Shown here: piece after piece, positions 10,096 to 23,027 of the stretch
Position numbering within the stretch: position 1 is the stretch's first letter
Layout: the number at the start of each line of letters is the position of its first letter
Source of the DNA: Conidiobolus incongruus B7586
Taxonomy: Eukaryota > Entomophthoromycota > Entomophthoromycetes > Entomophthorales > Conidiobolaceae
Direction: 5' to 3'
Assembly (NCBI GenBank): GCA_000697335.1
Contig: JNEM01013075.1
Coordinates: forward strand, 1-31,888
DNA length: 31,888 nt
Notes under the pieces: generated by a model
Databases searched by the model: none
Seen by the model: the letters and a program-made list of their open reading frames with translations, nothing else
Told to the model about the DNA's origin: nothing
Made by a program: the position numbers and the translations under genes

Positions 10096-13000
10096 CGAGA
10101 TCAATTTGAGAGATTAGGAGATTTCAAGTGATTACAATTATACACAAGGATACAAACACAGTCAATATAAAAAAATGATAAAATGACAGTGATCAATTAA
10201 ATACTGGTAAGAACAATTTGAGTGAGTTGATTGAAACAAAAAGTAATAGCAGATTTCTCCACTAACTAAATTAAGAACTTCAAAAACATATCAACTTATT
10301 TTTTGAATTAGCCAATCAAATTCAAGAGCAATGAATGTGACTTGTATATTCCTTAATAAAAGAATTGTTATTCAAAACATTATCAAGTGATATATATCAA
10401 AAAATAAAACAAAAACCTCTTAGTTTTCTGATTAAAACTTATTCAACTAGTCAATATGTTATCTATCAGGATTTTATTAAACATCTTTTTCAATTAAAAT
10501 ATCGAATTTTCAAATTCAATTAGTGAACTTTGGTGACTATTTTTCTACTTGAAATGATCAATTCTTAATAAGTATACATAGTATCTATATATCAAAAAAT
10601 AATCAAAAATAACATATTCTGGATTTGAAAAATGGAATTTAATACTACTTAATCATTATATTCATTATATAAATTATGACTTTAACAATATCTGTTAAAT
10701 TGTAAAACTTATGCAAGTTTCATGAATATCCAAAAGAAAAAACATATTGATCTGATGAATTTTCTAAGATAAAATCAATCAATTTTAGAAAAATATAAGT
10801 TGATATATTTAAAATAATTAAAATAGTATTGAGGTATATTTTAATAAAAATAAATGAATATTATTTTGGTAAATTTAATTTATTCTGTGAGATTGAAATT
10901 TATGCAAGGGACACTTTGGGTTTTCACAGTTAATGGAATAAATATTTTTATAGTTTCATGTATATATATATTGATGCAAAAATATAATTAGAAATATATT
11001 TAATAATTTTATATATTAAACATTTATTTAATCTTTTTAAAATTAGCTTTTGAACCAATAAAATATGAATATAATGTTTTTATTACAATTTTGAAATTAA
11101 TACTCTTGCTTTTAAAAATATCACCGCAAATTAATTAAAAATATCAAGTTTTTACCTTATATTTATATTTTAGAAATTTAATTACTTAATTAAGAAATCT
11201 TTAGATTATTATATACAAAAAATTATTTTTTTGGAGGATTAGTAATATGATTATATTATTGTTATATTTTGATATTTAATGAAATTTTTAAATATCAGCT
11301 CCTTTGATGTTTACGTGATAATTTGTTAAAAGAATCAAATTATTAATCGCATAAATTTGAGAATTGAGTTAATCCAAATTTATTCATTTTAAAAGGTATA
11401 CATAACCAAGGAATATTTGATTTGATAATAATAAAGTTTATGTTGCATATAAGTTTGGATAATATGATTTTACATCTCAGATTTATTCTTATTTTATCAC
11501 ATGACAAATAAGAATTTTTCTTTTTCAATGAAAATTTTAAAGTTATAAAAATTTAAGAAAAATTGCATTTTTAATTTGAATTGATATAAAAATCAAAATA
11601 TGAATATTAACAGCATATCATCTATAATATATTTAAATTAGCTTTCAATTAAATATTAATTTTTTATCATAACGGATTAACCAAAACTGATATTATATTT
11701 AATTTAAATTTAGCTATATTATTGATGTATGTATGAATGAAAGTGGTAATAAACATACTTGAATGATCTCATTATTCTGAACTATAAAACTGTTCAAATA
11801 TCATTGTTATTCATATTTATTAGAAATTAAATAATGATGATATTTCATAATTATCAAAACACAATACTGAATCATACATTATTAGTATAATAAAGTAATG
11901 AAATAGCTAATACTATATAAAATATTATCTGTGAATTGATTTGATTCTTTATATTATTTTGCAATTTTCTAAATAAAAGATTTTGAATATATGTCATTTA
12001 TATTAGACGGTATTAATATGTTATTAATTCAACATAGCAGCTATAACTTCATATCTAATATACAGAGCTTAGAATTAAAAATATAGTACTCAAAAATCTC
12101 CTTTAATACCTTCTCTATTAAAGTAAATTTTATATAATGATTTAATAATCCAAGTTTATATACAAAGGGATAAACTATCTAGAAAAATTTGTCATTCAAA
12201 ATCGTGATTATATATTAATATTATAATTATTACCCAATTTTAATTTTTAATTAAATCATTAATATTTTAAAAGGTTACTAAGAAATTCAAGAATATTCAT
12301 TTGTTATCAATATTCTATATATTGATATAATCATGGGTGTAATTATTCTATTCAATGTAATTTTGAAATCATTGATGTTCTTTCTTCAATATCTACCAAT
12401 GTTGATTTCATCTAAGTTTTTAGTGATGATATTAACAATTTTTGTTAACTGTCCAATATATAAAACGGCTTTATATCGGGATGCCTTATAATTTAAATTA
12501 ATAAACTATATTTGATTAATATTTTAATTGTTGGTTGAAAATATAAATCTGTAAATTAACAATTTGAGATTCAGTAAAAGATTAATTAGTGGATATTATA
12601 AATATTTGGGATAAAATAAATAAAAATTGACACCCATCAAAGTATATTCAATTTTGTATAAATTGAGATTAATCAATTTATAAATAATCAATCAAAATGT
12701 AAAGAAATTCAGCAATACAATATTGAAATTATTTTCTTTTTAATATTATATAATATACTCTTACTGATAATATAAAACTATATTAATTTTGAATATCTTG
12801 GAATGACAACTTGAAAATTATCTAAGTTTGAAAAGATTATAATTATATCTTATAACAAGTCAAATATCATTATAAAATCAACATAGGAAATTAAATATAT
12901 TTGATCTATGATAACATTCTAAAATTAGAATAATCTTGACCAAACTTTTAGTGATAGGAAATAAATAACTCATAAAATTATTTAATAAGATAGATACAAT

Positions 13001-13199
13001 TTAAATCATATTAATAGTTATTAAAAAATTGATATTTAACATTATCAAGATTCTTTAACTAAATATTTTTACTATACTCGAGAAAATACAATTGAAGGTA
13101 GATAAATAACTCAATAAATGCATGAACATTATTGTTATCAAATCAAAAATTGGCTAATTTAATGATATAGTATACTTGTACCAAAGACTTGGCTTATTA
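10096..13199. other. AT-rich gene-free region
   Basis: The first 150 bases, slightly less AT-rich, are probably the GATA gene promoter. From about 10260 to 13190 the DNA is nearly all A and T, with frequent stops on both strands. The longest frames are about 60 codons, rich in Asn, Ile, Lys and Phe as expected of random AT sequence. I see no gene, RNA or ordered repeat here. Confidence 0.55.
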
Positions 13200-13570
13200 A
13201 ATTCATATTAACACATCTTGGGAAAGCCGTATCCAGAGTAGTTTAGATAAAAGAGAGCGAGCTGGGGAATTCCAGGTAAATGTTAGGGAGATAGGGGGTT
13301 TATTGGTTTAAATCAAATAGCTGGAAGGACCCAGATCGAATTCGACTTTTTGAGGATAGCTCTGATTCCGGATTTTATATAGAGTGAGTTGGGTAAGGTG
13401 ATTCATGAGATTCTCTGGTGACTTGCACCATCGACCAATTAAAAGATAGAGGGAGAGTAGATGGTAAGTGAGGGGGAAATGATTTTAATATTAGGTTGAT
13501 GTAAAAATATTTAGGTAGGAGGGAGTCACCTGGCTGGTGACAATATTAATTGAAGTCAGGTGAGTTACTT
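13200..13570. promoter_or_regulatory. GC-richer promoter-like island with GGTGA motif cluster
   Basis: About 370 bases of much more balanced, purine-rich (plus strand) DNA stand out from the flanks. TTTTATATAG at 13373-13382 reads as a TATA box on either strand and is best on the minus strand. GGTGA occurs on the plus strand at 13397, 13417, 13536, 13559 and 13620 and on the minus strand at 13526-13530; two copies form the inverted repeat GTCACC-N5-GGTGAC (13525-13541). Good donor sequences lie at 13276 (GTAAAT), 13464 (GTAAGT) and 13560 (CAG before GTGAGT). No frame is convincingly coding. It could be a distant promoter or 5' exon of the IML2-type gene, a promoter of an unseen minus-strand transcript, or an RNA gene. 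Confidence 0.4.
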
Positions 13571-14462
13571 GTAACTATTGTGAAATTTGATGGAATATAA
13601 TCAATTTATATAAATATTAGGTGATTATTATAATTAACTAAAGTTATAACATATTTTTTCATATTGATATTCTTAATGAATTAATACTTCTATTGCTAAT
13701 ATAAAAGTGACAATAAGTCAAAAATCGATTGAAAGTGTTTCCACGTGTAATATATCCAGCCTTCAGCGTTGAAGTTCCATTAGTGTTCAATAATAAAATT
13801 TTATGATTCGCTCAAATCCTGTAATATTACAAAATTTTTTAATCAATAGTAATACATATACTTTATAAAAAATCTAGATGATATATAATATCATTTGATT
13901 CTAAGTATTAAAAGCAATGATAATTTATTAAATTTATGAAAAAATATCCTATTTGGATAAAATTTTCTGTTTATATGGTGAGATTACAAAATCTTTATTA
14001 AATTCCTAAACATGAAGAGAGTAACCCCTCATAAAGTAATTTTTAATCAATTATGATTAAAATAATCAATTCTATGACAATATAACCTGTAAATAAATGC
14101 CGCAGTAAAAAATTAATATTATCTCAAATTGTATCATATCAATATAATTTCAGAGTAAGACCAAGATATACTGGAATTTGAAACATCAAAATTACTAGTA
14201 TTATTACCAAATACTGTATATAAATTGGGTTTATAAGTTCGGTATAATAAAAATTTGGATACTAGGGACCAATTAAGCGTTGATTAAAAATTGTCACAAA
14301 CTCCACTCAAATAACCTTAAATTGAGATTTTTGTATTTCCGATTATACTAATTAACTGGCTGAGTATTATAAATAATCAGTATATAATCACCACCTATTT
14401 CACTAGACACTATTTCATTTGAATACTAATAATACTAACAGTAACAATAATAATAATTGATA
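13571..14462. other. AT-rich upstream region with proximal TATA box
   Basis: This separates the island at 13.2-13.6 kb from the IML2-type gene. A TATAAATA box at 14368-14375, about 90 bases before the ATG at 14463, is the nearest promoter signal. TACTAAT at 14346-14352 and CACTAG at 14401-14406 resemble a branch point and splice acceptor. A CACGTG box sits at 13742-13747. No coding region is visible. Confidence 0.45.
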
Positions 14463-16376
14463 ATGTTTAGTATATTTTCTAAAAGCAAATCACCTAACAA
14501 ACCAATTGAGGAATTCCCCATACAGAGTTTAGATATGTCTCTACATAATCTTCAGAAAGCTCTCAACCTCGTTTTAGATGACCGATTGGGAGAAGCTACC
14601 AATCTGTTACAGATAAGCCAGTTTAAACTAGCAGACTATCCCGAAGATCCCTTCAATTTTTTCGGACTGGCTATTATCGATTTTTTATGTTGTGTAATGT
14701 CTTCAGAGGAGGAGCAGTTAGCCAAAGCCTCTGGTAAATTACTCAAGTCTGAACAAATCGTGACTCAGTGGATAAAACGTTGCGAGCTTTATGTTCCCGG
14801 AGAGCCTAACGAGAGTAATAAGTTGGAGTTGACAATATTCCAAATCAGATTAGTTTTAGAAATCCTTTTAGCCGATTGTTATTTAATGCTGACTGTTGCG
14901 GCATTTTTGACTCAGTCTATTTCGGACTTTGCCAAAGCTGCTTATAGGCTAAAGAGATCGTATACATCGTTTAATCAGGTGAAATCTTCGATTCAAAATA
15001 GTGTATATTTGACCAAGTTGAAAAATGCTCAACACATGGAAGATAGCAAGCTCAACCTTGAAAAAACTCCACCCTTATCTGTAACCTCTTCCAATATCTT
15101 TATTGGTTGTATCTTCAGCGGAATCCACTTCGGTACTGGTCTCTTTGAACTTTTGATTTCTTCTCTTCCCAAGCGTGCTAAATCGGTTCTCAGCACTTTT
15201 GGATTTTCTAATGCAGATAAAGCTGAAGCCATCAATCACCTAAAGCATTCACTAGTATATGAAGGCTTACACGGTCCCATGGCCGCATTAGTTCTCACTT
15301 CATACTATTCTGGAATGGTGTCATTTTTGTCGCATCGTCCAAGTGTTCAAACTGAAGAGCTCCAAGAGGCTAAATTGATTATTGATGTAATTCGTAAAAC
15401 TTTCACTCAGAGCAAGATTTGGATGATGATGGATGCCAAATTTCTCAAGTTGGAATGTAAACTTCAGGAGGCTAATACTCTTTTAGATAAGGCACTGAAT
15501 ACCAAATCCGACACGATGAAAGAACTGGATTATTTGATTTCTTATGATCAAGGTTGGATTAAGATGCTCGTTGGTGAATATGAACAAGCGATTGAATTAT
15601 TCAATAGTCTTCAAAACAATACTGAATGGTCTAAAGCTTTCTACTGTTACTGTCAGGCATGCTGCTGGTTAATTACTGGTAATACAAAAGAGACACTAGA
15701 ATGTTTTCAAAAGATCCCAGGTCTCATCAAAAAGCGCATGGGAGGTCGCATTCTACCCATTGAAATGTTCATTAAGCAAAGAATCGAATTTTATGCCAAG
15801 TTAATTGAATTGGTCCAGAATGGCTCCAGCACGATACCCTGGGATATTTGTCGAGTTGTACCACTCATGGAACTCGCATTCAGTTTTAACGGATTCCACA
15901 CGATGAACACTGAGCAACTCGAACATCATCTCAATCTTTTCGATTTTAACCCATCTGTCGATCCTAAGATCAATTCCTACGATCGCGATACGATTATTCT
16001 CACGCATCTCTTGAAGGGTCACATCCTCAGAGAAATGAACCGCTGGGAAGAGTCTTATACATACATATCCCAACTTCAGCATTTGCCATATAACTGTCAA
16101 TTGAAAAATATTTCAACTTTCGGCCAATTTGAACTCACCGTCCTCGATTTCTTCAGCAGTATTAAAGTCGATGAAAAAACGCCATCCAATTTATTTGAGA
16201 TCCTAGCTGAGAGATCGGTAGATAAAATTCATTCAAATACACCAGATTTCAATATTTTTTATAAAAAGATTGATGCTTTGACGAAATTGAACGCTTCTGG
16301 TGAACTTGAAGATCGATTACAGTGGCGACTACAATGGTTCAAGGATGATTTAGATTCTTTGACTGTTAAAAATTAA
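14463..16376 (+). CDS. IML2: IML2/TTC39-family TPR-like protein
   Basis: This is a single-exon gene of 637 aa from the ATG at 14463; an in-frame TTG six bases upstream is not a likely start. It belongs to the family of yeast Iml2, linked to clearance of protein inclusions together with lipid droplets, and animal TTC39 proteins. The best signature is at about residues 211-264: a hydrophobic FIGCIFSGIHFGTGLFELLI followed by SLPKRAKSVLSTFGF and a helix ending HLKHSL. Around it, paired helices with TPR-like spacing run through the protein: LDDRLGEATNLL near 40, LVGEYEQAIELFNSL near 370, TGNTKETLECFQKIPGL near 400, and a last repeat near 525. The hydrophobic stretch is typical of the family and is not clearly a membrane span. 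The frame is intact. The gene converges on CSN2, with 169 bases between stop codons. Family assignment is firm; the exact cellular role in this organism is inferred. Confidence 0.9.
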   Translation: MFSIFSKSKSPNKPIEEFPIQSLDMSLHNLQKALNLVLDDRLGEATNLLQISQFKLADYPEDPFNFFGLAIIDFLCCVMSSEEEQLAKASGKLLKSEQIVTQWIKRCELYVPGEPNESNKLELTIFQIRLVLEILLADCYLMLTVAAFLTQSISDFAKAAYRLKRSYTSFNQVKSSIQNSVYLTKLKNAQHMEDSKLNLEKTPPLSVTSSNIFIGCIFSGIHFGTGLFELLISSLPKRAKSVLSTFGFSNADKAEAINHLKHSLVYEGLHGPMAALVLTSYYSGMVSFLSHRPSVQTEELQEAKLIIDVIRKTFTQSKIWMMMDAKFLKLECKLQEANTLLDKALNTKSDTMKELDYLISYDQGWIKMLVGEYEQAIELFNSLQNNTEWSKAFYCYCQACCWLITGNTKETLECFQKIPGLIKKRMGGRILPIEMFIKQRIEFYAKLIELVQNGSSTIPWDICRVVPLMELAFSFNGFHTMNTEQLEHHLNLFDFNPSVDPKINSYDRDTIILTHLLKGHILREMNRWEESYTYISQLQHLPYNCQLKNISTFGQFELTVLDFFSSIKVDEKTPSNLFEILAERSVDKIHSNTPDFNIFYKKIDALTKLNASGELEDRLQWRLQWFKDDLDSLTVKN

Positions 16377-16545
16377 TCAAATTAATTATTAGAAAATATT
16401 GTACAAAAAAAATTTAATCATTAACATAAATAAAGTTTTTAAATAATAACACGAATATTAGTTACTTTCTGAATAAATATAAAATAATTATAAAAAATTT
16501 AAAATTTTAATGTAATAAAGAGCCAAATCAAACACAATATGAAAC

Positions 16546-17999
16546 TTATTTAGACTTAAAAGCAAAAGCGAGAGCTCGATCGTTAAAAGGTTTCAAAGCA
16601 TTAGCCCACTTTAAAATATTTTGACATCTTTGAATATCCACAGAAGCTGAGATCTTATCCATGATCAATCGTTCGTTAACTTGATCAATTTTGAGATTCA
16701 CTTTACCATCCATTATCAACTCAGTAACAAGGTTGATTACTAGTTGAGAATCAATATTCATTCTCCTAGCCACGTATTCAATTTTGACAGATGTGTAAGG
16801 TACTAATAATTGGGTGAGAGATTGAAGACGAATATTCCTTAAGACATCGTCCATATAGTGCCGAATGAAGGGATCATCCATAATACCGACGTGATGTTTC
16901 TTCAAAGTCTTTTGGAACTCTTCGAGCTCTTTCAATTGGTAGGCTTGGACTAAAGTGGTCATTGGAACGATACTGGGATGGTTCTGGTACGATTTAGTCT
17001 CCACGGAATCAAAGGGATTGATATAGTTGTCGGAAAGCATGTGTGATAGGATCAGGTACTTGAGCACTTGGAATCTTTGGGGTAGACCAGCTTCATCATA
17101 ACTTTTGAAAGCTTCGAAGAAGTCGATCTGTGCAGATTTCCATTGCTTTTCGCGCATATGCATTTTGCCGCCACATTCTCGAATCACACCCATGATCCTA
17201 GGGTGAGGTACAGCTGATTTAATACTCAAACATTGTTGATACAAATTCTTCAATTTTCGGATATCTTGCATCTGCGTATACATCTGAATTTCCAGGCTAA
17301 GAATCTCTAGAAGTAGAGTTCCTTTGCGTTGATCGTTAATCCCATCTTGAGTCTGACAAGCGGCGTGACAATCTTTGAGCACTTTCTTAAGTTTGCCATA
17401 CTCTTCCTTGTCCAACAACAATTTCGCAAATTTTAGATTTGTCTTAATCCAAATATTTTCATTGCTAATATCTTTGAAATTGTCGAGTGTGGTCGTATAG
17501 AATTGCTCCATTATGGATTCTTGACTGATGTTGGCTACCCTGTCAAGAATTGTGTTGATACTTTTTTCGCTGTAGGTTCTACTAACTGCCGATTGGACAT
17601 ATGTCAACAGGTTGGTATAGTATTCTAAAGCTTGCTGATATCTTTCTAATTTGAAACAGATCTTGATAAGTTGTTTGAGTGTTTTGAAACCCCTTTAAAA
17701 AGTATCAGTAAATCAACAATTTATGAGTTAAGTTGAAATTACCATTCGCCCTTTTCATCCTCCTTCTCTAACACTTTCTTTAGCTCTTCCAAAGCGTCTT
17801 CAGGGTAATCTTCCTTTAAAGCTATATTCCAGCTGTAAATCTAAAAATAATATATAAATTTTTATGAATATTTACCTTTAGCCTTATAATACAAGTTATC
17901 AATTCCCAAATCATCGTCATCGTCGATTTGATTATCATCATCGGAATAGACGAAGTCATATCCATCATCTTCTTCCATCATAAAATCATCGTCCGACAT
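16546..17999 (-). CDS. CSN2: COP9 signalosome complex subunit 2
   Basis: Three exons, 17999-17876, 17821-17743 and 17692-16546, with introns of 54 and 50 nt, give 449 aa; human CSN2 is 443 aa. The acidic N-terminus with DDDFMMEEDDGYDFVYSDDD and LYYKAKALKEDYPEDAL matches the family, as do TYSEKSIN, YGKLKKVL, KGTLLLEI, LEIQMYTQ, PRIMGVIRECGGKMHMRE (about 232-249), INPFD, and MDDPFIRHYMDDVLRNIR. The PCI/winged-helix domain covers about residues 310-410, and the conserved tail helices follow. CSN2 helps hold the eight-subunit signalosome together and docks cullin-RING ligases so that CSN5 can remove NEDD8. In intron 1 only the third AG, in ATATAG, keeps the frame and restores the conserved KALKED motif. 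No breaks are seen. The convergent neighbour is the IML2-type gene. Confidence 0.97.
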
Positions 18000-20900
18000 A
18001 TTGAATTTATTCTTGCTTTAATTAAATAAATGGATGAAATATAATATTGGTTTTTTTTATTACGTTTTAATAAATCCAATTTTCGTGACTTAAATTCCTT
18101 TGTTTTAATAAATTTTATTTTAATTTTAAATTATTATGGGATTTGAATTAATATTTATCTAAAAAATATATTTCTAATAAAACTTTGAAATAATGATTTT
18201 ATAATCAAAATTTAAATAAAATTAAAAATAAATAATAAATATAATAATTAAATATCCTTTTCTATTTTTTATAATATTTTACCATCTACTAGACAACTTG
18301 AATTCCTCATTAAAAATAGTCTTTTCATTGATGTCTTCATAATTCCTGTAAGTTTCACCTAAATTAGTTAAAATTTTGATATTGTTTTCCTGTAGTAAAG
18401 TCTTTAAAAAAGATCAAATCTACGAAAAAATCACATGTATTTGAATTTGATGAATAGCCAGGTTGTGATAATATGCTCTTTTTTAATAGTTTTACTAATA
18501 TTAGAGATATATATTAAAATATTATCTTGTAAGTTAAATGGTTTTCTTTCTTCGAAATATTATGCCTATTTAATAATTTTTTGATATAAAGATGAATTAT
18601 ATTTTATATTCTTCATATTTACTTTCTCATTTTGAATATATAAAATGCAATATATTGTATATGTCAATTAATAACTAGTTTGATTTTATATCAAAAGGAA
18701 TTGAGTCACATGGCTTAATTCAATATTATTTCTCTAGATTCTGAATTATGTATAAAAAGTAAACTGAATTAATCCATTATCATATCACAATGTAATAAAT
18801 TATGATAAAGGATTATTTCATTATTTTTCAACTCTTTCAAAATGAATTTTTTTATTGCTTAAGGTTTAAAAAATTATAGCAATTTGGTGGTATTTTAACA
18901 TAACTACAATTCTGAAATCAGCATAATTATTAAAGATATAAAGTTACTTTTAAGCATTTTAAACAAATTGCTTGAAGACAAAAATATTTCTCTTTTCAAT
19001 AAGGTTTGGTATTTTACAGAAATTATGGAAATGGTGATAAACTTGAGCCTGTATATATTGATATATTTTCTACGTTTACTCGCCCGACGTTAACCTCTTT
19101 ATTCCAAGATTTAATATTAACACGGTTTCTCTATATGCTCTAAGTTTTTATATATTTTCATGGATCTATTAATTAATTATAGTTTTAATGAAGTATCTTT
19201 GTTATATTTGATTTGATACACCAAACTAGGAGATATCTTTTTTGATTTTCCCCTTTTCACTATACAATAGTATATTTTTCTTATTGTATGTAATTATTTA
19301 GTTATTGCTTTTTATATTTGCCATAATTTAAATATAGTTGTAAATTGAATCCGAAATATCATTAATTTAGAAAAAAAATATCAATAATATATGGTTATTT
19401 TCGAAATTATAAATCGTTATAAATAATTAAGAATATATATTCAAATAAAATCCCAAGATTAGTTTAATAAATATTTTTATAGTTGAACCATTTTAAGATT
19501 TTCATTGCGTTTTATAATATTAATAAGTATCTAACCTTGTAATGAATATTTATGAAAATTATATTGTTCTAAATACATCATTTTTATTGAATTTCTTTAA
19601 ACTTTTATAATCATATGTGTAATTATAAGTATCAATTTAATTATAAAAAGATGAAATGTATTAAGAGCTTAGGTTTATAATTTAGATATAATTCGATATC
19701 CAAAAATTTTATTAATTATCAAAGAGTATAATATATTTAATTGTAAAATATTATATTTACTCGAATCATTATCAATCGAACTCTTACCATAATATTTTAA
19801 ATAGTAGCAATAATAATAGCCCTTCAATTATTATATAAATGGTGTGTTATTCTGTATGTACTATAATTGGTATATTCGAGAAATAGTTTATACAAAAAAT
19901 TTATATTGATAAATTAGTTATAATAATAAAGAGGTATTTTTCAACAATTGCCTTATCACTCATTATATAGATATCCAAGATATGATGGACATTAGGCTTT
20001 AATAGTAATTAACAGTTTATGAAGGTAGTATTAAAAATTCAAATTCTGATAGATTTTGTATTAACGTTTTTAATTGGTTAGGGTTTTAAATCAAGAATTA
20101 TTCAAATTTTGAATGTAGAAAAAAATATTTCAAATTTTTCCTTAAAAATAAAAAACAAATATTTAAAAATAAATCACTTTAATAGTGCCTAATTGAAATA
20201 CTATTAATCTTGAAATTTCTATTTCATTTATAATTTTGTAAAGTGGAAATTCTATTTTTTATTTTAAATTGTAAAGTTATATATATATTTCAGGTTATTT
20301 TTAAAGTCATTTTCCTATAATTGTTACTTGAAGTAAGAGAGTTATAATTAATTGATTCAATTTAATCTATACATTCCATATATTTACGATATCCTCCCTG
20401 TATTATTAAAATTGAATAAAACTTATCTTTTTTTGTAATAATATTTAAAAAAACAATGCTATTATCTATAATTAAATATAATATATTGAAATTTTTCTAT
20501 TGAAAATGCTACTAACTTTGCTGTTAGGGGTTAATATTGACACTGTTGAATTTTAATGCTATTATCAATTATATATTAACTAAGTTTAACAGCTAAACAA
20601 TTTACAATACTTTCCTACACAGATAAATATATTCAATGAATAAGAATGATATAAATGGTAATATAGCATTTAGATTACAAATCATATTTTTGATATTAGT
20701 TATAATAAGCATTTGTTTTATTTTGATATCAAATTTATAAAATTTATGGCTGAGCAATTGACCATTTAATATTATTTAAAAACATATATGGAGTGCAAAA
20801 GAATTTCATACCAAAATACAAGTTTTATTAACCAATAATATACTTAAATATGTGCTTAATATTTATTATTAATAGTATTCTTGAATATTTTATAAAAATA

Positions 20901-21305
20901 AAATTTTCAACCTTTCACTTAGTTTGAATTTTAATGACTTTAGTAAAAATTAAATAGTTTGATATTAAAAATGCTTTGATGTAACACTATGTCAATGAAT
21001 TAATAACCCAAAATAACAATTAATAGTAATATATATATTTCGTAAAATAATATCAAAATCAATTATGAGATTTGACCCAATTATCGAATATAATTGATAT
21101 ATAACAAGTAATAAAATATTTAAATAATACTTTGACATTTAATAATGCGAAACATTGTGAATAAATATACTATGTTTCTAATATATTTTTAATAATTTTA
21201 AAACATCTAATAATTAATAAAAATTAAATAAAAATAATATATTGAAAAATGAAAAGAATATATTTCTGAGTTGGATATATTTTGTGTTTCTAAAATATAA
21301 TTATA

Positions 21306-21338
<33 letters not shown>
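21306..21338. repeat. Compound AC/AT dinucleotide microsatellite
   Basis: About seven AC units run directly into nine TA units. It is a simple sequence repeat in gene-free DNA and probably length-variable. Confidence 0.9.
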
Positions 21339-23027
21339 AGATGGATTTTAATATAAGAAAAAATTTTCAAAAAATCATTAACCTACTCTCATCTTTTGCA
21401 AGGTTAATTTACTAAAAAGAAAATTATTATAAGAACGAATAAGACCTTTTACATAGATTATTTACATCCATTATAAATAGATCACACACTTAATATTTCG
21501 ACTTGATCCAATTATCTGTGGAACATAAAATATCTAATTAAATAGCATATAAAGCCATAAATGATATAATAATAGCTTATATTATAGAATCATTCGGTCC
21601 TTTTAATAATATTGAAATAATTGATATCTAATTTCATTGGTTTTTGAACATGAAATTAATTTAGTTAACAACAATATTTGTAACTATGTGTTTTATGACA
21701 TTAAATACGATTTCATTAATAAATAATCTTAGGCATTAAAAAATGATTATTCTATTAAATATAAGTATCAATAAATTTTATAATTAATAATATTGATTAA
21801 ATGGTTTATTATAGTTATACTATAATATTATTTGAGAATTATATAAAAAATTACTTTTAATTAAATATTAATATCAATTTTACTGTATTTAAAGCAATTT
21901 CATAATATTTATTATAATATAAAATCAGATATAGATATATTTAACCAATAATAACTGATTTCAAAATTCAATTTGTATTGAAATCATTTGAATTTTTTTT
22001 ACACTTTCTCATGCATTAAAATTACATGGTTTATTTAATCAGTTACTAATTATAGAAACAAAATTAATACTAATTAATTTCTATTAACTAAACTCGGAGT
22101 CATAAACTTAATCTGATAAAAATTTTTAATTGTTTAATTATTTTTATCTTTTAAAGAATAAAAGATATTATTTTAGTACTTTTTAGTAATTTTTATTCAA
22201 AGATAGTAAAATGGATTGTGTTACATCGATCTTATCTAGAACACAATTGCTTATTCCTTGCATAATTTTCACTAAATTGATAAATTAAATGATTTACTAT
22301 TAATTTTTTTTAAAAAATAATTTCAATTAAATCAATAATAAATAGTTATTGTCTTATGGGTTAGATATCAAACTGGACATAAAAAATTAAAATTGCACCA
22401 TATTAATCACATATCATTCAAAATTTACAAAATTGAATTGTTGTGTATATTCGATAAAATTCCATTGTATAAAGTTGAAAAATGATATTTAGTTATTTTT
22501 GACTTGCTAATGGTACTGTTGAGTATACTTGTGTATGATTAATTTGTTTGAAATTTAATATAATATTATTCTATATCCAGGTAAATTAATAATATTTTTT
22601 TTTAAAATAACCTATGACCATATTAAAAATATATTTTATTAATTAAATAAATTTATCATATTAATTAATTATAAAATATTATTCAAAAAATTAATTTATT
22701 AATAATATTAAACAATAATATAACATCATATGCCTGCTATTTAGAGTATTAATCTAATTTGAACCAGTTTTACTTTTTAATTAATAGTTAATGAGCTAAT
22801 GCCATGTATAATTAAATATTTCAAATAAAATATATTTTTAATATAATGGATATTTATATCAAAAGTAAAATAAACTTTTTGTATATTTATAATAAGTTTT
22901 ATAATTAAAGATTGTTGTTAGAAAAGCACTTGTAATATGATTTAGTAAACTATCTATTAATCCTGCTTTTTAACAAATTGTGACTATATGCCTTAGAACT
23001 TACTGTTGAGACACTGTAACAGAATAT

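Noticed and set aside
11343-11528. 61-codon frame on the minus strand
   Set aside because: Composition is dominated by Ile, Lys, Asn and Leu, as expected of random AT-rich DNA, and no motif or neighbour supports it.
15029-15235. Antisense frames inside the IML2-type gene (also 15801-16100)
   Set aside because: They lie wholly inside an intact, conserved coding sequence on the other strand and have no motif of their own.
19025-19093. 22-codon frame with a hydrophobic middle and a basic end
   Set aside because: Too short and isolated to be supported; it arises at the edge of a small balanced patch.
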